The notes: generated from the letters alone by a model not told the origin. Shown: positions 34,701 to 48,775, numbered from the stretch's first letter. The stretch is DNA of 64,000 bases from Primula veris (GCA_963682055.1 OY821746.1:25176481-25240480); one strand, 5' to 3'. Numbers and translations: made by a program.

Positions 34701-36162
34701 TAATAAATAAATAAATAAAAGTGGACTTTAATTTGGAAGACTAGAGTTTAAGTTTTCAACTAAAAAAGAGTGGGAAGATATACTTTTGATTTTTCTAAAA
34801 AAAGGGAGTATATTATATTATATATTATTTATTGGGAACTATGTCTGTTCTCAATAACTGTTAATTACACTAAGATATCCCATTATTTACTAAATATATT
34901 ATGTTTGGTTTTATGTTTTTGTTGAATGACTAAATTCTCAATTTTCTTAGAAAATGACAATGTATCCCACTTTTAGTAAATTCTTCAAATTATACCTATT
35001 GCTATCATTTTCTTCTGAACTTTCATATATACTATTGATGAGTACATTCACTTCAATAGATAATGAATAAAAAATAATTTAAATGATATATTCAGACATT
35101 AAAAACAATTTTAATATGTGGAAATATATATTGACCAAACCAAATTGATCGAGAAAATAGTTACGAAGTAAGTTGTGATACTGGAAAATTAATCTTGATG
35201 ACTAGCTTGATTTTGCTATATTCTTAGATTCTAACATATACATTTGTAAAAATGTACTATATTCAATGTAAAATTTCCAACTGTTCTCTACAAATTGGTC
35301 GTCACAAAAATAGAGTTTGCAGGCAATTTGAAGTTTAGACGGTTATACCTATTTTACATTTAAAAATATGATCAAAGGAACAAGAGAACAATCATTTGGA
35401 GTTTAATTTCTTATATAGCTTACCTCACAAGATTTTTTAAAAACATAAAAAGTGCTGTTTATTTTATTTTTGTATTTATGTTGTGGTTGCTCTTCACGTT
35501 TCCATAAAGAATTGCAAATTCTACTCCTTATTTTTCCATTTGATTTTTAATTTTATTTTCCGATATTAGTATTAAAAGTACAATTTATATTCAATGGTTA
35601 TTATACTTTCAAATCTTATTATAATGAGGTGAGTCAAGAAAACCGGTACCGTACAACAGGGCTAGGTAGATCTACTTAGTTGTAAAACTATTAATTTACA
35701 ATGAAGAACATAGACACTAGTATCATAATACTGGTAGTTTTGTCAAACTAATTCAGGGCAACTGAAGAATTAAAATTTCAAATATTTGGGTATCAAATTG
35801 AACTTCTTCTTGAAAGCAGGGTTCTCTCTGTATTTAAGACTTTTCTAAATAAGTTGTTTTTGAAATTCAAAACACAAAAAAGGTATTTTCCCGCTGCTCG
35901 CGTGTGTAAATAGTGTCCTCGTTGTTTGGGAAATTAAATAGTGTCTTCTGAATTTTAACTGTAAAAAGTCACAATCTTTTTGTCGTTTATGGTGTAGTAC
36001 AAAAAGGAAAATAAAGTTTATAGACAAAAGATCTAACAGAGTCAGTGCGATTATGATAGTATGTTTTTTTTACCGCAATTACAATGTCTTTTTTTGGCAA
36101 TTACCGCAATTTCAATGTACTTGCATCACGGTCCACGGGTGTAGTGAAAAATTAATGACACT
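34701..36162. other. IQD upstream region, gene-free
   Basis: IQD promoter and 5' leader should lie in the first few hundred bases. CT/AG-rich and AT-rich tracts are visible but no clear TATA box could be chosen among many AT runs. No other gene was seen. Confidence 0.4.
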
Positions 36163-36170
36163 AGTGGATG

Positions 36171-36562
36171 TAGGGGTGGTTTCGGTCCGATCCGGTTCGG
36201 TTTTAGCAAAATCGAACTCAAAACCGAGTATATTTTTCGGTTCGGTTTTTTTCGGTTTTGTTTTTTTATTTTTTGGACCGATCCGGTTCGGTTTTAGCAA
36301 AATCGAAATCAAAACCGAGTATATTTTTTGGTTCGGTTTTGTTTTTTTATTTTTTGGACCGAACCGGACCGGTTTTTTCAGTCCAGTTTCGGTTTTTTTC
36401 GGTTATTTTTCGGTTTTATTTTTGATTTTTCGATCTTTTTCGGTTTCGGTCTTTTTCGGTTTGGTTTTACTGAAAACCGAAACCGACCCGAAATTTTTCC
36501 GGTTTTTCGATTTCGGTTTTTATCGGTTCGGTTCGGTTTTTTCGGTTTTCCGCCCAACCCTA
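36171..36562. mobile_element. hAT-type MITE filled with CGGTTT repeats
   Basis: The ends are TAGGGGTGG (36171) and its inverted partner CCCAACCCTA (36562). The flanking 8-mers AGTGGATG (36163-36170) and AGTAGATG (36563-36570) match at 7 of 8 positions, the duplication size of hAT transposons. The 392-base interior is a degenerate array of TTCGGTTT and CCGGTTCGGTTTT phrases plus a 75-base internal duplication (about 36190-36270 and 36282-36360). The 175-codon open frame through it is a by-product of the repeats. Confidence 0.75.
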
Positions 36563-36749
36563 AGTAGATGCATTATTTGATTATCAAAAAAAAAAAATAG
36601 ATGAGTTGGTCAAAAGATGAAAACCGTTCATGAACATATCGTGTGTAGGTTCGTCACCTCGGTTTATCTTTATTTGTTAAGTAAATGAACCGGACAGCAT
36701 TTGTTATTGACTTATAGACCCGCTAACTATTCAAAATATAATATCATTA

Positions 36750-37510
36750 GAGCATTCTCAACTGTGTTTACTATATTGTATAAGGTTATTAGGTTTATAA
36801 GAGATACGTGTGCTGTAACTTTATATCTCGCACATCTGTTTTATATAGAAAACCTGTATTTCCAATTAAAATAATAATAAATTTATAATTATTTATTTGA
36901 GTTCCACATCACTTATGTACAAACACCATACACCATCCCTTATCACCATCGAATCCTTCCCTTTTTGAAATTAATACACAATTAAAATCAAATCCAGCTA
37001 TCCACAATCCACAATTTCACATTTCTTTTAATTCGTTTTCTGGTGGAAAGAACAAAGGAAGAGAAAAGATGAAGGAAAACACCCAATCCATTTATGATAC
37101 ACAACCCTAACTTGAGAGTCAAAATCTGAGAAAAATAGAGTAGATGTAAAGGAGATGAGGTGAGGGATAGCGTAAAGTGACTAACGGGTTGGAAAGATGG
37201 CCAATATTTAAGAATAAGAAGTAGAATAGAGATATGATATGAGAAGTGTGAGTAAATTAGAAGAAGATGATATAGAGAGAGAAAGTAAAATGGTAGAATG
37301 AGAGAAAAAAAAAGCAGAAAAATGTTTTGTTTGCTGGGGTCCACCACTAAAATATCTCTATATATTTCTCAAATAAATAGATAGATGTAGAGAGGAATCC
37401 AAGAGAATTTTAACTTTATACATATATGTTGGCTATATAGTCACTGATGTGCACATTTTTTCTCAAAATTTATATAAGTCTATAGATATAGAGCTTTGTT
37501 GAGAATGCTC
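36750..37510. mobile_element. PIF/Harbinger (Tourist-type) MITE
   Basis: Perfect 13-base terminal inverted repeats GAGCATTCTCAAC/GTTGAGAATGCTC, flanked on both sides by TTA (36747-36749 and 37511-37513), the signature 3-bp target duplication of this superfamily. It is 761 bases long with no transposase; the 119-codon open frame within it is hydrophobic low complexity and not a gene. Confidence 0.85.
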
Positions 37511-37513
37511 TTA

Positions 37514-40500
37514 CTAAGATTTATTGGTTCCAATTAATATATATTTAAAAGAAATATTGTTTTGGTAAACCTAGTGTATATAAATAATAAATTTATAATT
37601 TATTAATTGTCGTGTCCTAACCATGTCGTGTCCCAAATTTGAAATTTATTGTTTCGCCATGTCTGTGTCGGGAACACGTATCTGGCCCGTGTTTTTATAA
37701 TTTTCTTTTTTTCCCCTGAATTTTTTAGAATTTTATTTATTTTCCCTTATTATTTTTTTTGATTATTTGAATTGTTTTTGTGTTTATAATATTTTATGTT
37801 ATTTTAGCATACATACCTTCTTGGAAACAAGTGCACAAGTACTGTTTCTTTATAATGATGGGTACATACTTGCTTATTTGGAATAGACTCTAGTAAGTAC
37901 CTAAATGAAAGTAATTTTTATAATTTTAACTATTGTACATGGTATTTAAAAAAATCATGTGGAAAATATATTATCCTAATTTTCAATTGTCAGGAGAGTA
38001 TAATTTTTTTTATAGGAAAAATAGTATTTTATTTTTTAACCGCTTATCTTGAGAATAATGTATGGTTCAAGTTTTGTAAAGTGATTCACACGTTTTTTTT
38101 ACTTGATCTATAAATTTACTATTGTATCTTGTGATGTTCCACTTTAATTCTATATTTTTTCAAAATAAAAGTGAATTCTATTTTGTAAAGTGAATTCTAT
38201 ATTACTAAACTGTCCAAATTTTGGTGTTTTAGATAAAATGATCACTAATAAAAATAAAGGTAAAATTGGAAATAAAGTTCAAAGAAAGTGTCATGATTGT
38301 AACACTATTTTAGACCGGGTCTATTAAAAATGTGTGTGAGACAATCAATAAAAACTCAACACATATGTGAGAACACAAAAATAAATACCATAAATTTAAT
38401 TTAAAATTCAAACTAAATTATTCTATTGGTTGTCACGTTTTTAAAAGGTATAGATCAGGTTTATACGAGTCTTTCTACGTGGAAGTGTGGTTCGCGGCAA
38501 TGGACGAATATTAAGAAATCGAAAGGAGTATAAATGTAGAAGAATTAAGTTTCTAATTTTTAAGAGGGTTTTAACATGATTTTAAGTTTAGAATTTTAGA
38601 TTTGTCAATGTCAAGTGGTGGGGAATTTTAATTTTTACTACTCAATTCATATCCAACTTGTAAAGATCTAAAAACATAAATAAATTAGGCGCTGGGGTTG
38701 ATAAAGCCTAGCATGCAACTATGTTCAACTTATACAATTCTGAATACTAAAAAGTCTAAAAGGTACGAGGGTAATTAATCCTAGCAAAGGTTTTAGAGAG
38801 GCAAGTACGTCTTATCCTTTCAAAAACGTTAATACTCTATAGTAGGCAAGTACGTCTTAGCCTACTATAGATGTATTCAAGAACACACAAAACGTTATAT
38901 CCTTTCAAAAAAAAAGAACGCACAAAACGTTATAGATAAGAGAAAACGACATATACAAAGCAAACAAACGAATAACTATACTCAGGACCATTTCTAGAAT
39001 TGTTGAGAGCCGAGACAAATGTAAAATATGAGCCCTTTCATTTTTTACTATGCAATATAAAAACGCTATAAAAATATTTAACAAAGGGTAGATATATCAT
39101 ATAGTTACTAAAATCTTTTCAACTCATCATATACCAAGCAAACTTAACGTAATAAGTTTCAATATATCTTGTCAGGAAAATCTTTAAATATAAATTACCT
39201 TAAGAAATCAAGTCTCGATAGCTAATAAAAATACGAAACATTTCTATCAATGCATGAAATGTTGGTTTGACAAAGTTATTTGGAACCAAATACAACCTAC
39301 ATAGGTATACACATAGATTGAGCAGATAGAATATTTTTAAATAAATCAGAAACCACTAATAATACTAGAGATGACCATTGACCAAAAAGACAACAAAAAA
39401 TGAAGTATATTGCTTGAGAAAAATGAAACTTACACTAGACATAAAATATTTATAAAATTAGGATGCCTTATTAATTAGGAGTCCCAATAATTCTGCCTTG
39501 GCCAACTTGGCTTGGCAACGGCTCTGCCTATACTAGAAAATGGCTTGTAATTCCGAAATCTTGCACATGTTCGTAGTTTCTCTCTCTCTAAAAACGAATT
39601 TATATTCAAGAATAATGGGACGAAGGCTTTGAATTATCGAGATATGGGTTTTACAAGATAAAACATATGCTATCGCAAATCAAACTTAACCGGTTATGTT
39701 AACCAGTTAAGCCTGACCATTATATTAACCGGTTAGGTTTAGCAAATTCAACGATATCACGAATTTGGTCTCTTAGATTCATGGGCTTCAACCTAGATCT
39801 CTTTACCTCACATTCTAATTGTTTTTGGGCCTTTAAAAGTCTTCATTTCATCGGACTGGTCCATATTCGAGGGCTATTTTAGTTTAAGTTTCGTTTTTTT
39901 CGTCAAAACGTACTGCAAACATACAAATAAACATCAATTATTAGAAAAACACATAACTTATATAAAAACGCATCGATACGTATTAAATCAACTCTTAGAC
40001 TTGTTTAAAATGCTTAATTGCTACCCCAAAACTAATATTTTTTAGGCCGACCAGATGTTAACTAAGGGTGAAGAAAGAAAACTAAAAGCTGTAAAAGTGT
40101 TAATTTTTAAATGAATTCTAAATAAGAACCAAAACCTTACTCTAAACAATTAGCACCCTTTATGAAATTTAAGTAATGGTAATGCAAAAAGAAAATAACA
40201 ACTAAACATGAAATAACCATTTCTTTAATTTAACACAGGAAATTCTAATAATAGCAAAGAAATCTGACATAGGTCAGCGGGTCATGAGTCCCCGACTTGA
40301 GTCCATCACTATTATTTCAATATCTCATTTCCTATTTCCGGTTATCACCGGTAGTATAGTTTACCTGGACACGACATTTTCAGCGTAGCCTTTTGCCCTT
40401 GTTGTCTAAAGATAAGTCTTTAGCAGAGTCGAAGGAAATTGAAAATCCGAAATCAATCGGTAAATTTATGATTATATTCAATTCATCTATTGGGAATCTT

Positions 40501-43500
40501 AATCTTCTACCGGCCCTTTTGTGTGCCCTTCTAGGCCTCCTTTTTTTTTTTGCTTTTGCTCAAATTAAAAAAAATTAGAACTCGATTCATATGTTTATAA
40601 ACTTTTATAATTTAATTCTTGACAAATTTCATATTTTTCTCCACAATATTGTTCAAAATAGATTTTTTTAAGATGCCCAAAGTTTAAAACAGAAAAACAA
40701 CAAATATGGAAGCTGACTCTTTGAAAGAGCTAATAAGTCGACCAGGTAATTTGATAAAATACGAGGTATATCTGGGGAAAGGGGAATATATATATCATCT
40801 GAAAAAAGGTGTAAAATAATGTCGATTCTCCATATTTTTTCTTATAGATGATCTGAATTGATTTTATTTTTTTGAGTTTCTCTTAAGAATAATAATCGAA
40901 ATACATTAATAAATTTATAGTCACAATAAGATTTTTTTTCAATTTTTATAAGATCAGGACTCTATATTTTAGGGAACGAACAAATTTCAAACGATTAATA
41001 ATGTACATACATAATGACGCACGTAATAATTATTTTGAAGCGTTTTCATGTTTTTTGTTCTTGTGAATATGTGTTGATCGGTGTTTGAATGCAAACTGGC
41101 TGCAACCTGCAGTGACCACCGTTGTTCATAAAATAGGTTGTGGCATTGTTGTAAAAGGGACAACGAGCAAATTAATTAGTTTCTGTATGTTCCATTCTTG
41201 TGTGATACAATTAGTTATTTATCCAATAATATCCGCTTCGGTCTTTCATATCCTTGGACTAAAAATATAAGAATAGGCTACGTACATTTCTTATCAGAAG
41301 AAATTGTTAACAATGATATCACAATTACTTATTTTAGATCAAACCGGGGTTTTCTTTGTTTTAAGTTTTATTTCAGTTGTAATAAGGTTGTTTTGATCAT
41401 CGTTTATTAATGAAATAGTGGATTTACCTACAAATTTATATATAATAAAAACACTATGTTTTGTGTTGTTTCACTGGGGTTAAATTCATAATCTTTGTAC
41501 TCTCGAATCTCGACAAGCTAGGATCAATAGGCCAAGTGTTCGACAAAATCTTATTTATGAGAAGAACGATTCGATGGATAAATGAAGAAGCATTTTAAAT
41601 TTTTTCAACTATGTTTTAACAGCGTCTCAATAGGTTAGGATTATAAACTCATTCAAACATAGAAATGTCTATGAAAACAAACGGGTATACGGCTGTTTGG
41701 CATTTAGTTTAACCATTTCAAATCACTTGTTTTTTTCTCTTCACAGGAACAATGTATGGTTAATAAGGAAAAGTACAAACACATAGTTTTATACAAGGCT
41801 GTTCTTCACTTTCAGACTTGTTCGGCTTGGATGTGGCAACTTCAGAGTCATCCAATCAGGAATAATATATACACATCCGTAATTTAAAAGCATGGAACAA
41901 ACAACAAGAAATATTACAAAGAAATACAAACAAATTCTTGTAACGGATAAGATTTTTTAAATAAAACACAATTTGTTTGTTAGCCCATATATAATAGTAA
42001 TCCTCTAATTTTATTAATAAATAATAAAATTATTACACTTATATAGAAGGCAAGCGAGCAATAAGTTGCGCCACTAGACTTTTTCTGAATCGCATAACTA
42101 ATCATTTTAAACACTACATCCATAAAATTAGAAGTCATAATATTACTTTGTATGGACTTTTGAACTCAAAACATCAAACCATTATTGTGCTTTCCCATAA
42201 TTAACTGTATCAAAACATCAAATTAACATGAAAAATAAAATGTTATTGTGAAGAAAAACTGGAGCAAAAGTTGGGATCAGTTGACAAATTTGGGAAAGCA
42301 ATAGCTCCTAGTACACCCACTTTATTGGCAACAGAGTAAAAACATAGATCCTTTTAATTCAATGTTTTACTTAAGTGATTTTTTTTTGATAAGCCAATTA
42401 CTTACTAAGTGATATTAAATAAGCAATATTCCTCTGGATTTCGAAGCTATTGTGATTGCTCACAAGAAGCAAACAGAACGTGTGCCATTTAAAGAGCCGT
42501 TTTTGTCTCAAATTGTTCCCATTTTCTGTAGCCCAATTCTTGAGAATTATTCCGACCCATCATTTTGTATGTAATTAATTTTAACATTATTTTGAATGTA
42601 ATCTCAGTGATCTTTTGTAACTAGTTACAAGTCCTTTTCGCCCTTGTTTTGTAATTGATTACTCTGCATGTATGTGTATCTTAAGAAATTACGTGGTTGA
42701 GATATCCTAAAAGCTATCTAGGCCATGTCATAATAATCTCGGTTAATTCATGTTTACTATACCAAACTATCGTGTGTTTACAAATTGCATAACAAGACGG
42801 AAAATTTTTATTGTTTTAATTTTGTGTTTTAACAAGATATCCTAAAGATGGTAGAAAATAATAATCCTTGGAAGTTTTTTAATGTTTTAATTTAATGTTT
42901 TGCCGTAATAATTTCGTTTGGACCCTTCATTTTATATCATTATTGAAATAGTGAGTATTTTCTCAACGTTTATATTTTTAAAAAATAACCACTATAATGA
43001 TGTTCAATTACTGCTTTCTAATCGAAGAAACTATATTATGAAGGCTCGTTCATATAGGATTTGAGTGTCTATAAGTACTATCATGACAATAGACACTCAG
43101 TTGCTTTTTTAATGGTAAACCGATGAATATCGTTAAATTTAGCAACAATATAGCAACATAATTTGTTTGTTAAATTTAGTAACACTCATGTTAACAACAA
43201 TTACTTGTAACCACTTATTTATATCAAGAACTCCAACCTATTTCTTTTGGCTATCCTCTGTTACTAATTTCAACGACAATATCTGTTTCGAGTCAGACGC
43301 GAAACCAACACTAAATATTTAGACTTGCAAAAATACAAGCACATAATATTTTTCAAATTGTAAAGAGACCGGAAAAGAGAGATTTAAAAAAATAAAATTA
43401 CCCCGATTTCTTTTTTAAAAAAATGTATCCGTTTTTTTTTCCTTTTTGTCAATTTAACATATTTTTCAAACTCTAAAAAAAAAACCGCATCAATAAACTC

Positions 43501-43876
43501 ACGTTCAGTCATGTGCCGAAAGTTTCACCATTTAAAAATTTACCAAAAACAAAATAAAAATTAGAAAGAAAGGCAAAATAAATAAAAATTAAGAAAAAAT
43601 TGGTACGAAAAGAAAAAATATAAAGAAACGAAAGTATAAAAAGGTAAAATTAAGAAACTGAGCTATTAAAAGAAAAAATATGAACAAACAAATGTATAAA
43701 ACTATTAAAATCCTCCGGAAAAGACAAACTTATTCTATTAAATATTCAAATTTTTATATACTCTATCACTTTGTATAGATATAAACGAACAACCAAATAT
43801 GTTACACAATTTCATTATAGGTACTTTGCATACAAAACTACTAAACGTTATTTTAAATAATATTTGCACCACCACT
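37514..43876. other. gene-free intergenic block
   Basis: More than 6 kb with no coding frame over about 70 codons and no recognisable domain. It holds a short perfect hairpin at 38837-38870 and repeated small phrases near 38800-38940. A slightly GC-richer patch at 40260-40560 was checked on both strands without finding a gene. Confidence 0.45.
38837..38870. repeat. perfect 11-bp inverted repeat (hairpin)
   Basis: CTATAGTAGGC and GCCTACTATAG pair perfectly around a 12-base loop (AAGTACGTCTTA). GCAAGTACGTCTTA also occurs just upstream near 38802. No poly-T tract or gene end is next to it. Confidence 0.8.
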
Positions 43877-43881
43877 ATATG

Positions 43882-43907
43882 TTATTATTATTATTATTAT
43901 TATTATT
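43882..43907. repeat. (ATT)n microsatellite
   Basis: About eight TTA/ATT units in a row. A simple sequence repeat in gene-free DNA. Confidence 0.9.
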
Positions 43908-45554
43908 TATTTTTTCTAAAAAGGTATGCTACGTATTAATATGATATATAAGTTGGTGTCATAGTTTATTCAATTGTTTGTTACTTGTTTTTAAATTAGT
44001 ACTATTAATAGCATATAAAAAGTCATAGTATGTTATTAAAGTAAAAATATATAATTTTGAAAGTGTTTGTCAAAAAATATATTTAAAGGTTGCCATAATA
44101 CATTATATGTAAATTGTTTTTAAAAACACTAATAAAAAAAAATTAATTTCTGAAAATTGTAAACTTGCGATGACAACCCCTGATCATATATAATGATGTT
44201 CCGCCCATGTTTCGAGCAACATACGTTCCTGACATTTTCTTATCATGTAATAGGCAAAGTCGTAGTGAAGTTGCTAATTATCAAAAAACGGTTGAGAAAC
44301 AAGATGTAGCCAAAAAATGATTGGTTGTCGCCATTATAATAGTAGTTTTTGGGTTTTGTATTTTTTGTTGTGTAGACTACAGAAAAATGTTGAACCCACA
44401 CCGAATTTGAAACGGAATTTCTCCCCAACCTTCTAATTATTGCAGACAGAAAAGACGAGGAATTTCAATTTTACTATCAATTTTTGTCCAGATTTATCAC
44501 ATATTTGACCTCTGATTAAACTTCTTTTTGCAGTAATTATCATTGATGTGAAATTTTGCTATTATAGTTACACCTAGTTCAGCTAAACTTAAAAACCATT
44601 TCAAGGTATATACTGATCATCAGTTTACCTTGAAAAAAAGAAAAAGAAATAAATAAATAAGGTATATAGACTCTCAGTTTACATGCAGATGGCCAAATTC
44701 AGGCTAGTTATATAAATGTTCATTGTTTTGTCACATATACGGAAGAAAATTTAATAGGTTGGCACCAAAATCCAAATAAGGTGACGTATATATCGTTTTA
44801 ATTATGCTCATATAATTAACGGACCACACCAGGTCATGCATTATTGGAATGATTAGGTTGATTAACAAATCAAATTTGTCGATGTGCTCAAGTGCAATGT
44901 ACAAAATAGAAGGTACGTCGTTACAATTATGAGGTAATCAGATACGTAATTGAACAATTATCAAATATGTCAATTAAATTAATACTGTCACGTTTAGGGA
45001 GTAAATATCTCATCGTCCTAGACCATACAAATACTAGTTAATTTATATTCATTATTCATATATATACTTATCAGTTATCACGAACATATATATATATGAG
45101 TATATATCCATCAAAAAGATTCAGAATACTAGCTCGCCTTTTACCTTGTTTAATAAGTATTACCTTGTTTAATAAAGTGTACGTTGGTGGGATTGACCTT
45201 TTCTATTTATATCGTACTATTATTTATGTAAATAGGCCTTAAACATTAAAACAATTATTTATAAAAAAATCTTATTAATTTATAAAATTATAAAATAGTA
45301 GTAAACACTTTTACATATGAATTAGAAGAAAAATAACTGTCATCAAATTCTCTCTCTCTCTCTCCCTCACCATAATTGTCCCTCACTTCATCGAAAATTC
45401 TACTATAATGGATTACAGTTTTTTTAATGGATTCACACCCATCGGGTAGATAGGTCCGCTAGTATCGTTTATAAGAACTCCAAAAAAAATTAGTAACAGG
45501 ATTATCCAAGATATTCAGAATAGGGAGTATTGTTTTCTACTTGCTAATCAAATA

Positions 45555-46215
45555 CAGTACTAAAACCTATTTGTAAGAATACTCTGTATATAATAACCTC
45601 TTTATAGTTATAAAAAATCTCGTTCTCAAGTCGGACCAATTATAAAGTTATAAATAATAATAAACTCTGTATTGTCATATTTCGTAAATTTTGAGGTCCC
45701 GTTAGTAATAAATTCACATTCTTATAGTAATAAATTAACATTTCATATTAAAAATATATATTATATATTGTTAAATTAAATTTAAATGATTTATATTAAA
45801 GTTGTTTGTGACGATAAATTAATGTTTTGATTACCACCACATCTTATAACTTGTATATACGTAATAGCTCATACACATTAATATATATTGCAAATCAATA
45901 CTTATATTGACATGCATGGTTGAAACTTATTCGCATAAAACATTTTATTTTTATATAATATCATCTTTCGGATCCATTGCATAGTTACACATTCTTATAT
46001 ACATGTATTAGTTTTCTTCGAGCCTTAAAACTAAAATTTTGTACATTTCAAGTTTTGTTTATGTTTATGCGGTACATATATATATCTTATATTATATTTA
46101 TAAATTTATTTAAAAAGAAATATATCTTTTATATGTAACCTCCACTTAATAATAACCTCTCTATAGTAATAATTTATCGTGATTCCAACGATATGACTGT
46201 ATAGAGGTTTTACTG
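45555..46215. mobile_element. Tc1/mariner-like MITE with ACCTCTATA motifs
   Basis: The ends CAGTACTAAAACCT (45555) and AGGTTTTACTG (46215) are imperfect inverted repeats flanked by TA on both sides (45553-45554, 46216-46217). Next to each end are AACCTCTTTATAGTTATAA and AATAACCTCTCTATAGTAAT, and the interior has ATAAAGTTATAA and TAGTAATAAA phrases. It is 661 bases with no transposase. The TA duplication suggests Tc1/mariner; the family name is not certain. Confidence 0.6.
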
Positions 46216-46217
46216 TA

Positions 46218-48540
46218 GTATTATTTTATAATTTATTTATTTTAAATGACATTGTTGGACAATTAATCATATTTCTATTTGATAATTAATCAATTAGATA
46301 TAGCTCATGTATGTAAGTAGTTATAACCGTAAAAATTACATGGTCATGGTCAATGGTATGGCAATATTAAATCCAAAAAATCCAGAAATTTTAACAAATT
46401 GCCCGGTAGTTTGTCTAATTAAAGTAGCATATATATGATCCAGTTAAGAAACCCGGCCCCTAACTTCAGAATTTATGATTTTTTTTTTTTTTTTTGACTT
46501 TTATCACTTATTTTTACTACACTTTGTTAAAATATGATTTGCTATCCACATGATTTATTTATTCACTAATCATTAGTTTTTATGTAAATTCGGAGACCCT
46601 ATTATGTTTTCTACCTTCATCTCTACGCCGTGTACAGTAACTTGGAGACCTAAATTGAATAAATAAAATAGGTGATTGATTATTAACTTTATAATAAAAG
46701 ATATAAAAATAGTTGTTTTTCACTCAAATCCAACATAGCAATAGCCATTCATACACGATGAAGCTAAATAACATTAAGATAATAATAAGAAGAAATTTTC
46801 AAATAATAATCTTCTATTTTTTTATGAGAAAAATTAGAAAATATATATGTAATATCAAGATTAACCAATATTTTTTTCTCAATCGATAACTTGTCAAGCC
46901 CATTCAATCTATGTTGTAATATATTTTATTGGAGATAGTTTTTATCAGAGAGAAAGACATTTTATCGTCTGGGTATGGTAGAATCTGTAAATATTTCTTC
47001 TCTATGTTGATTGTATGTTGTCCTCCTCCCATTCCTTATTAGTATATAATTTTGAGAAATGGTGAAATTTATAAATAGAGCTTAGTATTATTTTATGAAG
47101 TTACAATAATTGTTTAAAATTTAAATCTTAAAATGATAATTTTAAATACATTTATCTACAAAAAAAGTAAAGTGATCATTTATTTAAGACGTTCAAAAAT
47201 AGATAGTGATCAATTAATAGGGACGAACGAAAAATATAATTTCATTTTTATTTAACTAAAAAGAACCGGGGCATTTAGTAATTTTATACATCATAAAAAA
47301 ATGGGTCACAAGAAATTGGGGTCCCAAAAGCCAATAATTCACTTATTTATAGGTTGGAGCCGTCCTTGCAAACCTGGGAATGACATGTACAATTCAGACA
47401 TGACGAGTTTATGTAGTGTCGTCGTAGTTGATGCTTGTCAATTGACAATGAGATAAATAGAAAACATGACTGACTACCCGAATCTATTATAGCGTCTCAC
47501 AAGCCGAGCAACTAGGAACGACTTATGTGCGGGAAACAACACCTTTTAGCTTAAGATATCGTCGGGAGACAAAAAAAAAACACATTCGCTTTGTATAAAT
47601 ACACTGTTAATAATTCCGTGGTAATTTTGATTGTTTTAGACAACTTGTGTTGCACTGTATAATGATTCGTTGCATGTTTTCATTTGTTAAGAGTTTATTT
47701 TCCTTATATATTGTCATCTCGGTCCGCAAAAAGAGCTAAATAGGTTACACAGGCATATGCAATTTGACTTAATTAGTTGATTGCGAGATTGTTAGGATCG
47801 GATCTGCCCACGACATGCATAAAAAAAACGACGGTTTCAACAGAGATTCGACTTAGTATAGCACTTACAACCACACAATTTACGAAAATGCCATTGTGCC
47901 TATAAAAAAGTTCTAAATAATTTAAAAGCAATTAGTTTTGTAATCACATAATATAACACTTTGTAATGTACCTACAGTCCCGAAATATTAATTCTGCCTT
48001 CACAATCACACATACAGTTGGGTTCTTCTTGCCTAGGCAATGATGGTGTTGGTGACAGGAGTTTGAGTTAATATTAGATTTAGATTTTCAATTGATTTAT
48101 ATGCATTTAGGTTCATTAATTAACAATAAATGTTTGTAAATTAGACAAATCCAAAGTTGCACCCCCACCTAGCAAGACAGCGACCGTCCCTGAACATGAC
48201 TACTAAAAATGAAGTCGGCTAACAGTAAAATATAAAAGGAAAAGCTAACAAAATGAAAACAAATACTCCCTCCGTCGTAAATCGGAACCAGGATTAAATC
48301 CTTGAAAAAAAATTCCGTTAGCACAATTATCATAAAAAAAACTAGAAAAACCCGGAACTTAAAAGCTCAATTGACTTGTTCATTAATTCAAAAATTATAA
48401 ACGATATAGAAAAACTGACTACGAATACAAATTTATTATAATATGAACTTTTTTTATATATAAAATTGTCGTAGTACCTAAAAAATATAATTTGAGCCGA
48501 AGAGTAAAAAAATTGCTAATTAGATGAAAAAGTGAAACTT
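46218..48540. other. gene-free intergenic block
   Basis: AT-rich, with no gene recognised on either strand. A lone Stowaway-like end (CTCCCTCCGTCG) occurs at 48267 without an evident partner close by. Confidence 0.45.
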
Positions 48541-48775
48541 AACCGCGAAATTCGAACTAGTGATATTGGGGACACAAATACTTTATGTTTACCAAATAAA
48601 CCAAGTTATAATTTGTTAATACTTTATGTTTATCAAATAAATCAAGTTACAATTTGTTATTTGGGGCTATTACTATATAAAACATTAAATGTCATAATTT
48701 TACTATATAAAAAAAATATTTTAAAATTTTCTGGGGTCACCTTCGCCACCCCTGCCTCCCCCCTGTGCATATTTC
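48541..48775 (-). repeat. tRNA-like repeat with GC-rich end, copy 2
   Basis: Same layout as 23440-23622: on the minus strand a B-box-like AGTTCGAATTTC at one end, an AT-rich middle and a GC-rich terminus (GGGGTGGCGAAGGTGACCCC). The middle holds a 41-base tandem duplication (48578-48618 and 48619-48659). It looks like the same repeat family. No coding capacity. Confidence 0.4.

Noticed and set aside
36053..36580. 175-codon Phe/Gly-rich frame
   Set aside because: It is produced by the CGGTTT repeats of a hAT-type MITE with defined ends.
36988..37347. 119-codon hydrophobic frame
   Set aside because: It lies wholly within a Tourist-type MITE and shows only Leu/Phe/Ser low complexity.
40393..40578. 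61-codon frame considered as a gene or organelle insertion
   Set aside because: No recognisable domain, start context or organelle similarity that I can identify.
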